A stretch of DNA of 64,000 nucleotides from Pelodera strongyloides (lineage: Eukaryota; Nematoda; Chromadorea; Rhabditida; Rhabditidae). This document shows, piece after piece, positions 11,463 through 25,784 of this stretch. A model generated the notes under the pieces. The model had not been told where the DNA came from. It made no database searches and was given only the letters and a program-made list of their open reading frames with translations. Position 1 is the first letter of the stretch. Each line of letters opens with the position of its first letter. A program made the translations under genes and the position numbers. The stretch lies in contig JAANDG010000495.1 of the NCBI GenBank assembly GCA_036852015.1, positions 46,398-110,397 on the forward strand. The letters run 5' to 3'.

Positions 11463-14400
11463 ATGGTCACAAGGTTACGCCGTATTTTACTCTTGTCTGT
11501 GTTACTACGGCTTGGAATAAGTCAGGACACAGGTGAGTATATTTACATTTTATGCGATCTTTTATTTCATATTTTACCGCTTTACGTATATTTTACTTGT
11601 ACTTTACATGTTTTCTACGAGTGGTTAGTGGTTATGTTTTCTGTTTTATCTTCAAAAGTAGCGAGTTGATATTGTTTTTGTATCAAAAATTGTAACAACT
11701 AAAGCAGCTACAATACCAAATATCATTATTATTAAAGCAAATATCGGCCGGCTTTGGAAACTCATCGTGGACAATTGAATTCTTACGTATTAATGTTAAG
11801 TTGCTCGAATTTAGCTCGATGTTTTATTCTAATTTATGTTAATTGAATAAGAATACTGGTGTACTCGATGTGTTTCAAAATCCGGCCGGTATTTCGCTTT
11901 AAAGTCTGCTACTCTGCCAATTGATACCTTCATTTCCTTTATTTAAAATTGAAAAGGGCAAATCTTAATGTTTCAGGGCCTCCAGATGAAGCAGCTGATG
12001 ACGTAAAGGTTCGTTACATACAATTTTTAACTGACATTTGCTTGGTCACTATTTATCTAGCACTTTGGTATATTTACAAGGGAATGTTCACTTTGCAAAA
12101 TCAAGGATTTGTATTATCCTATCATCTTATGGTTTGCATCTTATGCACTATGATAGACTTAAAGGGTGAGGTCCACTTCAGAAAACAAAAAAGTTATTAT
12201 TTTTATTATATTCCCCGTGTCTGTATCTACCAGAATAACTAAAACAAATTTGACAGAAATTTATTTCCAACGAAATAGGAGCAAAAAATGGTCCAGCTTG
12301 AGTACCTCGGATAACGGTAGCCTGGTATCCTTTTTACATGTTGGTTGAGAAGAAAAATTTTTTTGAAAAAATTTCGAAAAAAATTACAAACAAAAAATAT
12401 GTTCTAAAATAACTACAACGCAATACAAATGACGAAGACGGGATTAATTGTGCTTTTTTAGCTTGGCAAAAAAATAAAACGCATGGTTTTAAAAAAGCAA
12501 CAAACGCACAGCCATAATCCCGCCCTTTCATTGTCTCCAAACAACGGTAGCGAGAGCGCGGTTTATCACGCGCCACACCCTACAACTTTTGGAATTATAT
12601 AAATAAATGGTTAATAAATTTAAAATAAAAAAGTATCCATTTGTAAAAGTCTACCACGAATACGAAAAAAACGTGTTTAAAGGGTGAGGTCCACCTCAGA
12701 AAACAAAAAAGTTATTAGTTTTATTAGATTCCCCGTGTCTGTATCTACCAGAATAACTAAAACAAATTTGGCAGAAAATTATTTCCAACGAAATATGGAG
12801 CAAAAAATGGCCCTCCAGTACCATTATTACGATAGGCGCCGATAGGGTGTGGTGCATGATAAACCGCGCTCTCGCTACCGTTGTTTGGGAATTGAAAAAG
12901 GGCGGGATTGTGGCTGTGCGTTTGGTGCTTTTTTTAAACCATGCGTTTTATTTTTTTGCCAAGCTAAACAAGCACAATTAACCCCCGTTTTCGTCATTTG
13001 TATTGCATTGTAGTTATTTTGGAACTTATTTTTTGTTTGTAATTTTTCCGAAATTTAAAAAAAAATTCTGCACATCCGACGCGTAAAAACGATACCAGAC
13101 TACCGTAATCAGCGGTACTCAAGCTGGACCATTATTTGCTCAATATTTCTTTAGAAATAATTTTCTGTCAAATTTGTTTTAGTTATTCTGGTAGATACAG
13201 ACATGGGGAAGCTAATAAAAATAATAACTTTTTTGTTTTCTGAGGTAGACCTCACCCTTTAAACACGTTTTTTTCGTATTCAGTAGTAGTAGTGGTTGAC
13301 TTTTACAATTAGTTACTTTCTTATTTTAAGTTTATTAACCATTTATTTATATAATTCCAAAAGTTGTTAGTTACTACAGTCATCCGTGTTACAGAATTCC
13401 ATCGGAAAAGTGAATTTGATTGCATTTTCTGTATATTTCTACTACCAAATTACATAACATTGTTGTAACATTCAGAGTGCACCGGGCGCTAAACTTCCAT
13501 CGTCTGAAAATTTTGTTATCAAAAAGGTAAGTAGTTGAAATATTTTTTTTTTAATTTTTATTTTTAAAAACCACTTTTACGCTGTAATATCGTACTTCCT
13601 TATTCAGAGGTGGCTCAATACGGTAGAAAAGCCTATGACATGGATCGCAGAGGTCCTTGGGCAGATCAGACGTAGACGACGCGAGTTCCAGATGACAAAT
13701 TGTCGGATTTCAGAACGTAAATAGTGTGCATCCGTTCTTTAACTTTTATCTATTTTTTTTTTAGGATTCTCGTTTTCCATGGTCCCAGTTATCCGTTGTT
13801 CTACCGCATCAACATGGCGATTTTGAGCAATTTATCGCTAAAGTCGTCGATATTTCGGAGGAAATGTGAGTTCATTTAGTTTGACCGCTCGCGATGAAGT
13901 AGTTTGCTAGACCACCCACGCTGATTTAGCTTTGCAGACCACACACGTTGGTTTAGTTTGGCGAGATCACCCACGCTGGTTTAGTTTGACCATCCTCGAT
14001 GAAGATTCTCACAGAAACATCTTAGACCACCCACGCTATTTATTTTAGCTAGACCACCCACGCCGATTTAGTTTAGCTAGGCCACCTAAGCTGATTTAGT
14101 TTTGAGAGACCACCCACGTTGATTTAGTTTGACCACCCACGATGAAGATTCTCACCGAAACATTTTAGACCACCCACGCTGATTTAGTTTAGCTAGGCCA
14201 CCCACGCCGATTTAGTTTAGCTAGACCACCCACGCTCACTTAGTTTTGCGAGACCACCCACGCTGATTTAGTTTTTCGAGGCCACCCAGATGTAGATTCT
14301 CATCGAAACATTTTAGACCACATACGTTGAAAGACGTCAACCGTACGTTCCTTGCTTCTGTTGACGATGCGCAGGTGATCAAAATACACAATTTGCATCC

Positions 14401-17400
14401 GGGACACAAGTATAGGTAAAAGTTCAGAATTATTTTTGTTTATATTTTAAGTAACTTAATAAAAGACTCACATTACAATAATTTTATAATTTGATTACTA
14501 TTGTACATAAGATCCTTGTTTACGTGATACTGTGCATCTTTTTGTCGTTTCAATGTACAGTTTTATGGATATGTAGCTGGGCACAGACATTTTCCCAGTT
14601 TTTTTGTATAGCCTACGGTACCAGGAGAAAACTCATAGGGACTGGCAACCCATTCCGTAATCAAAGACGGCCTATATATCTGGGAAGCACTACTTCGTAA
14701 ACCAGAGCGGACTGATGCGTCCCCTTCGGGGGTTGAAGGACAGTCCTAAGCCTGAGCCTAAGCCTAAGCCTAAGCCTAAGCCCTAGCCTTAGTCTGATCC
14801 TGAGCCTGAGCCTGAGCACAATTTTAACGATTCTCCTTCCACTAATATTATACCATACGCGAATACTGTATTTCAGCATCTTGATTATCGGGCGTAAATC
14901 GGAAAGCTCAGAACACATAAAGGAAGAGACTATTTTGATGGATCCTATGGTTAGTTTTATATTTTTATTATAACTCTTTATTGTCAATAATTCTAATTTT
15001 TTATTTATTTTTTGAATCCTAAAAAAAATATTTTCTGAAGAGAGCTAGCCTCTATTCTGCTAAATACATGTCTTCCCCAAACCGTCAAGCAAAATTTGTT
15101 GTCTGGAATAGGTCGCTTGTGTTTTTGAAGCCACACTATAAATATTGATCTCATCCTGTACAAGACATTTGCCTTGGGCTGGGAAAATCCGCTGGTTTCC
15201 AAGTTTAAAGCGCTATAACAGCCGGTTTTTAAACGTACGTTGGACGATGTATTCCCTTGTAGTGCACGCAAATAACTGCGCGATTTTTTCGCCTTATTAT
15301 CTTCATTTGCGTACAGCATATGGGAATGTTGCTGTTCAACATACGGTTCAAAGACCGGCAGTTGTACCGCTTTAAACTTTACCCCGTTTGTTGTAGGCGC
15401 CAGATTTCAACGTGGAGAAGGACGTGATAGCGCATGAGACGAATATAACACTGAAGACTACGAAACCACAAAAAGCCGTCCAGGTAACTTATTTATTTGT
15501 TTATTTACTTGTTTGTTTATATTATGAAGAGAAGTCAATATGAACATGTTGGTACTGTCGTTGTCTTTGAACTGAAAATTAAATCTACGTGCGCTTTTTA
15601 CTCTTCCCAAGTATGTGCAAGTTACATTGTCCAAGTTGCAACTTCAGTTGATACAGTTAGCCTTACCCTTACCTATCGAATCACTAGCAATAGCGATATT
15701 ATAAGCTTATGTTCTTTTACTTTATCAAAGTTTCAACTTGCTCTAGAATACATAGAGTACACTTCCAAGTACAAACTCTACACTTTTCACTGGGTTCCTT
15801 TACTTTATCCAAGTACGAACTTGCTCTAGGATCTCTTTCGCGTCGAGTACCGACAACTGGACCCCGAAGTCAAGTATCCAATATTGGATGTGCCCGATAT
15901 TCCTGAACAGTCCCACCTTGAAGTCTACCTGGGGAATTTGAATCCTGGACGAGACTATAGGTAAGTTATTCCTTGAGGGGTCAGTTCCATAGAAAAGTGT
16001 CTTGTGTAATTTATTTAAGTATATCGACAGACCTTGGTTATTCACTACAAATAATATCTTTTGAAACACATCAAGTGCACCAACATTCTGATGCAGCTAA
16101 TGCCAATGAACATAAATTAGAATAAAAAATCGAGCTAAATTCGAGCAAATTAGCATAAATACGTAACAATTCAGTTGTCCACGATGTGTTTCAGAAACCG
16201 GCCAGTATTTCGCTTTAACGACTTTAACGCGTCATGGAAAATATGGCATTTCTGATGTATACGCGCATATTTTCACTGTGACAAACGTTGCTTGCCGTCC
16301 TAAACCTGAGCCTAAGCCTAAGCCTAAGCCTAAGCCTAAGCCTATGCCTGATATCAACGTTTAGTGTTCAGATAAAACTTGAAGTTTGGCCCAAAAGTCA
16401 GTGTTCGAGGCTTATGACGAATACCGCAAAATTCACTAGCAGCTGTCATAATGATAGTTGCTTTTTCAAGTTTATTCGGTTTCCTTTTAGGATTCGAGTT
16501 ACCGCTGTAAAAGACGATCTGCTAAGTACACCGTGGCAAGGAGTGTTATCAACAAGTGGGTTTACGTTATAAACTAGATTCAAATTAATCAAGTGCGACA
16601 CCAAGCTTGTTCAACTGTGCTGTTAAGATACCTACGTACAGTAACACTGATTGTGTAAGATGTGGATACAGTAATGTGGCTATGGTGGATACAGTAATGT
16701 GGCCAGTAAGATGTGGATACAGTAATGTGGCTATGGTGACAGTTCCATTTCTACCTTTCTTCTGCTTACAACACATTGACTGTGTAAGATAGGTGTAAGG
16801 TAGGGAACCATGGGAAATATCTAATCTCATATACTATGAACTATGATTTTTCCACAACAAACACGACAAAATGCTAATAAATGTGATCCAGCATATCGAC
16901 ATGTATTATAACAATAATCGACGACTCTAACTAGCTATCGTTTCAGGACCCACGGCCCCTCAATCACTCACAGCCACAGATCTCCCACCAAACTGTGTGA
17001 AATTGGAATGGAAAGTGCTGGAAAATTCTGGAAGCGACGGTTACGAAGTGGAGTACGGTAGCCAGGGAGGGGAACACGTGAATAAGGTAATATACCTTAA
17101 GAATTAAAGGATAGAGCCTATGACTGTCCTTCAGTTAGTCGTAACTTCGTCACAAGTGCGCAAGCTTCAAGCACATCTTGGGCGTTCCTCGCGCGACACT
17201 CAGTTGTCCGCCGCTCTGTCGCGGTCCGAAGTTTTTTAGTGACTGTGGAGTAGAGATAGTTCTTGTTATTCTCGCAGTCGACAAAATTAATGTTTAGACG
17301 TTTTTTTTCTCGACGTGGAGTGACTCTAAGACCACGGGAAGTAACAGAATGAGTGGTACACGGCCACCGGTAACAAATTAGATACATAGACAATGAATTT

Positions 17401-20400
17401 ACGAATTTTTAATATAAGTATTTTCAGCTTTCCGTGGCTAATGACGTGCACTCAGCCCTGTTATGTGATAGCGTTCAGCCTGGAAGGATGTACACGTTCT
17501 CCGTGTTTTCAAAAAAAGGTACAGTTCTTTGTCAGACCTTACGCCTTTACCAGACCTAAGCCGCAGACCTTGCGCCTTTACCAGACCTGGGCCGCAGACC
17601 TTACGCCTATACCAGACCTAAGCCTCAAACCTTGCGCGTTTACCAGCAGTAAGCCTCAAACCCAAACCTTACGCCTTTACCAGACCTAAACCAAGCAACC
17701 AAGTGCTGAAGCTAATGTTTCATGGGCCTGAGCCTTTAAATCTCTGCATTTAGTTGTATATACTTTCCTATTATCTTAATTGTCCGGTTTTTATGCTCGT
17801 CTCGTCTATTCTCAAGCAAGTCCTCTTTTTGATATTTCCTACCGAGCCGTGTGTTTTGATCGCTGCATATATTCTAATTCCCCCATCAGCTCTAGACACC
17901 AAAACACAAACCAAACCTAGGGATTTCCGTATGCTAATCAATTTTAATGAGGCAGACACCAAAACACAATCCTTATTTTGGCATTTGCATATGCAAATGA
18001 CGTCCGATCAACCCTAGACACCAAAACACAAATCATAATTTGATATTATCTTATGCTAATCTAGGGGAAACTCAAAACACAATTATTTTTATGGCAGAAC
18101 TCACGTAGGCAACTCAAAATTGTGCAGTTTTCTAGCCATTTCTCGCGATTGGTTGCGTTTTAACTAGTTTTTTTTTGCGCTTATGTAATTGCGTTGGCTG
18201 AAAGTACACTCTAGAAGTTCAACTTTCTGACCCTGCGAATACAACATGAAACTTCCTCGCTAACGCCGCGCAAAAGATGGTCCGCCATGACGGGGCAGCT
18301 AACCTCCGTTATTGTAGCGGGAGCGCTGCGGCGGGCGTGCGCGAAAAGGTTCACAGTTCCTGCTAGCGCAACTACGGCAAACTTATTTTAATGGGCGCCG
18401 CGTATACACCACAAATGCGCCACGTGTGCGCGTGCGCAACAGGTGCGCCAACTGGAATTTTGCGCAAAACCCTGGGACACTTTCATGTGCGCCGGTGGCG
18501 CCCCTCGTTAGCACAAACTACCTAGCCTGGCGGGATTTTTAAGCGCATGTACGTATCAAATATAGATATAAGTCAGGAAATTATTGAAGGAATGAAAGTT
18601 AATTAAATTGCAGGATCGGTAACATCGGCGTCGACAAAAATAGAGCACAATATTCGACCGTTGGCACCAATTGATTTTAGGGTTGGTTATATTCATTTAT
18701 TGATTTTTGTTTGGAAAATATGAATATGTTCTTTTTTTTATTTCGTGTTCTTGAAATAGATACCGCAACAGCTAAAAACACATGAAGTACCGATATACCA
18801 TTGAAGCAAAAAAGGTACTCTTTTATTTGCCTGTGTATCACATCATACACATCTTGTTACCCTTTTTAACAAATGAAATTAAGGTGCGCCCCGATATCAC
18901 AAAGGGAAAGTACCGTGTCACGGCCGATTTGGCCGCTAATTCGCACTTTGACAAGTGTCACGTGACAGTGCTCAACGAGGCACTGGAGCGTATGGAGAGT
19001 GTCACAGACGTTGATCAGAAGAAGAATCCGACGAGGTGTGTGTGTGTGTGGGGGTGTATTTTGTGCTTGTAGCCTACGATTTGTGGTTTTGTAGTCTGAG
19101 GCTTCAGAGGTCTGTGGTTCGTAGTTCGTAGTCCACAAATTATGTATTGTAGCCTGTTGTCCAGTGTAAAAATCAAAGTATTTTCGGAGTGTCTTGGAGA
19201 AAAAGAAAAATACAGGACCCTCGCCAGGGGTACGGTTGATCGAAAAATTGCTGTTTAGACGTTATTGATGGCACCATTTTTGTAGTTTTTTCAGTATTGG
19301 CTTGGCTACCGCTTGTATAGTACTGTTACCTTCATTGCAATGAGAAAAATTTAAAGCTTTTCACCAAGACGCTCACGTACAAATACATTAGCATTTTTAT
19401 GCTTTTCAGCTGCACATTCTACCTTCCCCTAGTGCCCGGGGACCGTTACGAGTTCTCGGTGTCAACGTCGTCAAATGCTATCTTCAGCGTTAAACTTCAG
19501 AAAAGCGTCGTACTGGGACCGGCCTTCGATATGAAGGGTTTTGGGTTGAACATACAGGTGCTGGAGTCTCTCTCTCTCTCTGTATCTCATCCCTCTCGCT
19601 CTCTCGCTCTGTCTCTCTCTCCTTACTTTTTATTCTCACCCTCCACCTGTTTCCTGCTTTTTTTTACGATAGTTAACATAGAAATATTAGAATTACAATT
19701 ACATAAATGATTTCGCTTTTGAAATGGTAGTGCTTCGAGTCGTAAATTGTAGTTTTTGAAATGCAACTTCCAAATACGAGTGTCCCAATGAGAAAAGAAT
19801 CTGAGCTATGTTTATTTATCGATTTTTTTGCTTTCAGGAGACCAAAGCAGGCCTGGAACTCCAGTGGCCTCATAGTGAGGTGTTCATGTCTCGGATGAAA
19901 GATCTGTGGTCCAAGGTATCGATTTTTTCATCATTATTGATTTTTATCCTGACTATTGATTTTTTTTCATTTCATAGTTAATCGATAAATGTGCAACGAA
20001 TCTGAATATCCTGCCACTTCAGATTGTCGGAATCTATTCCGTGCTACAAATGCGCGTCTCAGCCGTGGATCGCGCCAGGACGCCGCGCGAAAAAACGCGG
20101 CAATTTGAATCGGAACCGACGAAGAACGAGCCGATTACGGTAACTGGACTTCGCAAGGGAGCATGTTATCAGGTATGCGGTACTATGTGCATGCCTATAC
20201 TAAACCTGAACTGACACCTAAGCCTAAGCCTGAGCCTTCGCCTAAGCCAAAACGTGAGTCTAAGCTGAACATGAATATAATTGGCAAGAAACAGCCGGTT
20301 CCACGACTTCATCGGATCTCAAAATAGACCCGAGGGAAGAAATATTTATTGTTTGGAACTGACATTGGCTATAAATATTATAATTTAGGTCCAAATCTAC

Positions 20401-23400
20401 ACCGTGACAAAAACGGGAATCGTCTCCGAGACGCGGTATAATGAGACATTTCGAATGGCCGCGCCAGTCGCGTCGCTTTCCCTCGACAACGTGACGCACA
20501 CTAGTGGAAACCTGCGCATCAATGTGGAGAATACTACGGTAGGTTTTAGGTTCTTCTTGTTAATATTACAGTTGGATCCGGATTATTGGTCACCGACCTG
20601 GGCTGGGCAACTATACATATCTCTCGGTAGTTTCTTTGATAATTTTACGGTTGTATCCAGTGGGCGGCCTGCACGTTTACTGGGAGCCTTACCTTCCCGG
20701 TTGAGAGAATTTGTCTGTGGGTCGCACTGATTTATTGAGTCCCTCCCACTGTGCACTTTTTCGTACATATGGCTACAGACGGTAGGATTATATATTATTA
20801 AATTACCCAATTACAGGAACCGGCTCGCAACGAGAATTTGACAGAGTGCCAACTCTCGATTACGGTAACCGACATGCATCAAATGGTGGTGTTCGACCGT
20901 CGGCTCCCGTTGGGACCATTAATGGCGCCGATCGATTTGGAAGGACTCCGCCCGTTCCACAAGTATACGGTTAATGCACAGGTGAGGATTTATGTTTGAG
21001 ATATTGGGAGGGATTTCTCTTTCTGAGGAGACCGTCAGGGAGACGCAGACGAAAATTTGCATATCCTGCGATTACAATGTCTTATTAGGCTACGCCATCT
21101 AAGCGTTCGTGGCACTCGAATAGTCATTATGTATAAGATTTATGTGTTAATCAGGCTATGCTAAAGATGCATATAATTCCTTCTCAGGTCGTCTGTGGTC
21201 TCTCAACATCACATTGTCCCTCATCTACTCGCACTCTCAAATCTCTCTCGTTCTCTACTCGACAGGACCGGCCAGGTCCGGTGCAAGCCCTGCAAGTCAA
21301 GGCACTCAATCCCTACTCGGTGTGTTGAGTGTAGTTATTGATTGGTGACGTTAGCAATTATGGTCTTAGATGACGTCATCGACATTCTTGACCTCATCAG
21401 CTTATTGATTGGGTGACATCAATTTATCGATTGGCAATGACCCGAGGTCAGCAGTATAGGGTCATAGTGTCGTCAGCAATTTGTTGACAGGTGACGTCAT
21501 ATATCAATATCGATTACATGATAACAAAAATTGATTAATTGAGGGCGACGCAGCCGCTTGTTTATTGATTGACCGTTTTTGCAGAATATTGATTTTTTCC
21601 AGGTTCAACTAACCTGGCTTCCGCCGGCACTGCCGAATGGAATCCTCACTCACTACGTAGTCGGAGTTCAGCCTTCGGTTCGTCACGTTTTCAATTTGCA
21701 GAATTTTTTTTTTATTTAGCTGACGATTATGTTAAACCCATAAATTATAAAATAAGTGCAATATGCATCATACCTGCGCTGTTTTCTTGGGCCCCGTAGA
21801 ATGATCATGTCTATAAAAGTATAGTGTACGGTACATGATTGTGTACAGTGTTACGTATACGGTATTATGAGTGGTATACGGTATTATGAAGTATAGTATA
21901 TGTTGTCTTATATAGAACTCACTGTGCACTATACAGTATACAGTATACCCCTTTAGGACCCATCACAAGAACCCTGGTCTGTGAACGTGGCCTTAACCAA
22001 TAAGCGAGCCGATCATACGGTAGAAGCCATTGTCGATGGTCTGACTGGAGGAGAGGAGTATAAATTTGAGGTGGGCGCGTGGTTGTTGATCAGTGGGCGT
22101 GGTTTTCAAATTTGTGGGCGTCGTCTCTTGATATAGGTCAAGAAAAGCTAGTTTTCTATGCGCGTGGAAGTTAGTGGCATGACAATCATTTGTAATCGAT
22201 AGAAGGCAGAACAAAAGTAAAAATTATAGACTTGAAAATCTCCGTTTCAGTGGGACATTATATACATGCGATGTTCAGGTACGCGCCGTAACAGAAGCGG
22301 GTGCAGGCGATTCGACCGCCGCTAACGATCTGGTGCGCATCACGTTACCGATTATGGGTGTGTTTTTCACTTTTTTCCGACTTTCTAAAGTATAAAGCTG
22401 TATAACGGCCGGGTTTTCAAGCGTATTCTGCTGTATAACGGCCGGTTTTTCAAGCGTATGCTGGACAAGTGCCGTCCCATATGTTGTTTGCAAATGGATA
22501 TAATTAGACTAAAGTACCGCGCAGTATCGTGCAATGATTACATAGTCCAATCTATGTATTTAAAAAATGGATGTGAAAAGAGGCAAGCAAAGGTATAAAA
22601 GATGCAGCTAACATTTATCTTAGCATAGAACGAGATGCAATCTCGGCTACTGTACTTGGATTATATTATATTATAATCAAACTTATTTAGCAATAACTTT
22701 TATAAAGTAGGCAATAAATACTACTATGATTATGTATTTCATCTTTTCTATTTCTTCCATATTTTGTTATAATTGCGCGGGTTTCTCTTTTATCACATAA
22801 GGAAATGAGTTTAAATTTCCTTATAAACGGGATCCTTTTCTAAAAGTATCTGAGATTTATGGCCAATATTTTTGACATTTTTCTTAACACGAGTCTAGTT
22901 TTCGCTGACACCTATTAGTAGACGTGGCAGCTGCATTTTTCTATTATTTGTTTATTGTATTCCCCAGCAAGTGTAGGATTGATTTAGATTTAGTATACTC
23001 GGCCCACACCATTTTCCAAAGTTCCTTTGTCCTTGTATTTTGTTTGAATTTTAGTATCCTTCCGCGCTGGAAGGGCACACAACGAACACAATTAGCATAT
23101 AATGCTAGAAACATGTAGTTTTAAAAACCACGTGTCATACTTCTTTAACGAATACTTTCTCGATCACGCTACTCGAATTTTACATGTTTTCTAGTTCGGA
23201 AACATTTCTTGTTTTCGCGAAAATGCGCACGGAAATAAATGATTAATTGTTTCCGTCACTTTCTTTTGATCATTTAATTTGTTAGAAATCTTTAAAGCGG
23301 TGTTTTTCCGGTGCAAATGATAAGTGTGGGGTACTGTACTTTTTGGGCAGTTCCTTATAAGACGGGCGAATTATTTTCATCTTATTGCGGCAGTCACATC

Positions 23401-25744
23401 GCGCGCTCAAACTAGAACATTTTACGTAATAGCTCCAGCGCTATCACATAAACTTTCACTAACTACTAGCGTATTTTAACCGGAAAACCGGAACAGCGAA
23501 CAATTAGGATTTTAGTTGGGAATTTTTCATTATAGAAAACTTTCCATTTTCGAGGCACTATATTTAGTCTTTGCGAGCAATATCCGGAATGCACGCCCCC
23601 TTCGGTTTATTTTTATGGTTGAAGAGTCATGTTCTGAATATTTGGGTTTGAATTTTGTTCAGCCTTTTGTTCAGTCTATTTTTGTGCAGAGGCTCAGCCG
23701 TGAATTCAGCCTGGACAGTTTGTTTTCCTAGCTGCCGGTTTTGAACCACATCGAGTACATGATCATTCCTATGCAGCTTATGCAAATGAACACAAATTAG
23801 AATAAGAAATCGAGCTAAATTCGAGCAAGTTTGCATAAATACGTAAGAATTCAGCTGTCCACGATGCGTTTCAAAAACCGGCCGATATTTCGCCCTAATG
23901 AATAGATATATAGAATGCGCTCCTTTATGTGACTGAAATTCTGATGAATTGGATTGCAGATGCAGAGAGCCTCTGAAGTACGAGTGCTTTCCAGGTTTAT
24001 TAGGATTACGGTTTCTATTTAGAAGTTATGGTTTGCATAAGAATATCCGTATTTTTCATGCGTATGTCATTTTCAGCTCCCCCAAAACCCTCTTCTACTC
24101 TCGACGTCATTTTGGAATCAATAACGGCGCACACGATGAGCTTACGGTACACGACGCAAATGTTCGACTCGAAGCACGGTCATATTACGAGGTACGGTAA
24201 CTTGAGTATTGATGAGTGTACTGTAAGCATGGTGGGGTAGCGAAGATACGGTATTACGGTTACTGTAGTTGTAGCGTGTAGTTAGTAGTTTAGAGCATTG
24301 TCTTTTGATAAGTGAAAAAAGTTGTTGTACGGGTACTGGGTACTGTGGGAAATGTACTGTAGCCCGAGTCAGGGAGAAAGGCTAGCGCAATATATCTGTG
24401 CAACGTTTTCTCTCTTTCTCCTATGTTGGATAACGGACCGGGTACCGTTCCGAGTGTAGATTCCGGAACTCGTACCGGGCCGGGATCTACACTCGGAACG
24501 GATCTCGGTACTCGGTACGTTTGGCTATCAGAGTCGTTCGTTGGCTACCGTATCCCATGCCTTGGGCACTTTTAGCTTTGTTTGGAATTTTAAGATTGTT
24601 TAAAGCGAAATACCGGCCCGTTTTTGAAATACATCGTGTACACCGGCACTCTTATGCAGCTTATTCAAATGAGCATAAATTCGAATAAAAAATCGATGTA
24701 AATTCGAGTAATTTAGCGTAAACACGTACGAATTCAGTTGTCCACGATGCGTTTCAAAAACCGGCCGGTATTTCGCTTTAAGATGATAAGATTGTCTTAC
24801 TCTTTTCTTTCACAACTACTTTAGGTCAGCAATGATCGTCGCCGAGGTTACGCAAGACGGCCGCGTCAGCGAAACGTGGCTGTACGGCGACAACAAGACA
24901 TATGTAAGTATTCTGTTTTGTCATCGCTAACGTTTTACCGGGCTCCTTATATCTCTCATGTCAACTATCCTGCGATATTGAACCAATTGTTCAAGCTCGT
25001 AGTTTGGTTTGGAAGTAGTTCAGACAAAGAAACTGGTTCTTTATTGGGCTTATAAGAGGAACACTCGCTTACGGTAGAAAGGCAGCTACTTGCTCGCTGG
25101 AACTGGTTCTATCCCGGTAGTTTATTGTTTTAATTATTAAACTAATGATTTCACCATGTTTGCAGACCTGGGCCGAAGTCCAGCGCTTCGACGTGTGGCC
25201 CGCCTACACGGCCACCATGAACGATGTGCCAGTAATGCGCAAGGACACGCCGACGCAGAGAATCACAGAGGTTTGTACTTTGTACTTTGTAGATTGTATG
25301 TTGTAGTTTGCATGTTGTAGTTTCCCTCACTTGGGTGTAGACATTGTGGCTTGACACCTTGACAGCACTGGTTTAATTACCCAAGTGTGGGGGTTAGTTG
25401 ACACCATAGTACGTTCAAAGAAAAAACGATAACGTTTTTGGGCACGCGAGCCGTATCCGCCGCACAGTGCAATAAAGCCGTGGTCACTCCCATTTGTCAC
25501 TGTGCCATTTGTCAGTTGGTTAGTCACACCCACTCGAGTCGTTTGGCACATGACGGCTCTGGCCTAGTGCCAATATGTCTGGCAATTACCATTAGAATTT
25601 AATTACGCAAATTCCTCGCATGATATCTTGGGGAGCAATCGTCTAAGGTAGTAAAGTTGAGGTAATAATTTAGTATGACAGAAGCGTAGAGAGAGAGACC
25701 GTAGGGAGAGGCTGAGAGAAGAAAGAGAAAATGTTGAGAAGTAA

Positions 25745-25784
<40 letters not shown>

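Noticed and set aside
13607..13725. Open frame after a CAG at 13606 ([16 protein letters not shown]...) as an extra phosphatase exon
   Set aside because: It reaches a stop with no suitable donor, breaks the phase between exons 3 and 4, and contains a dispersed word also present near 3054.
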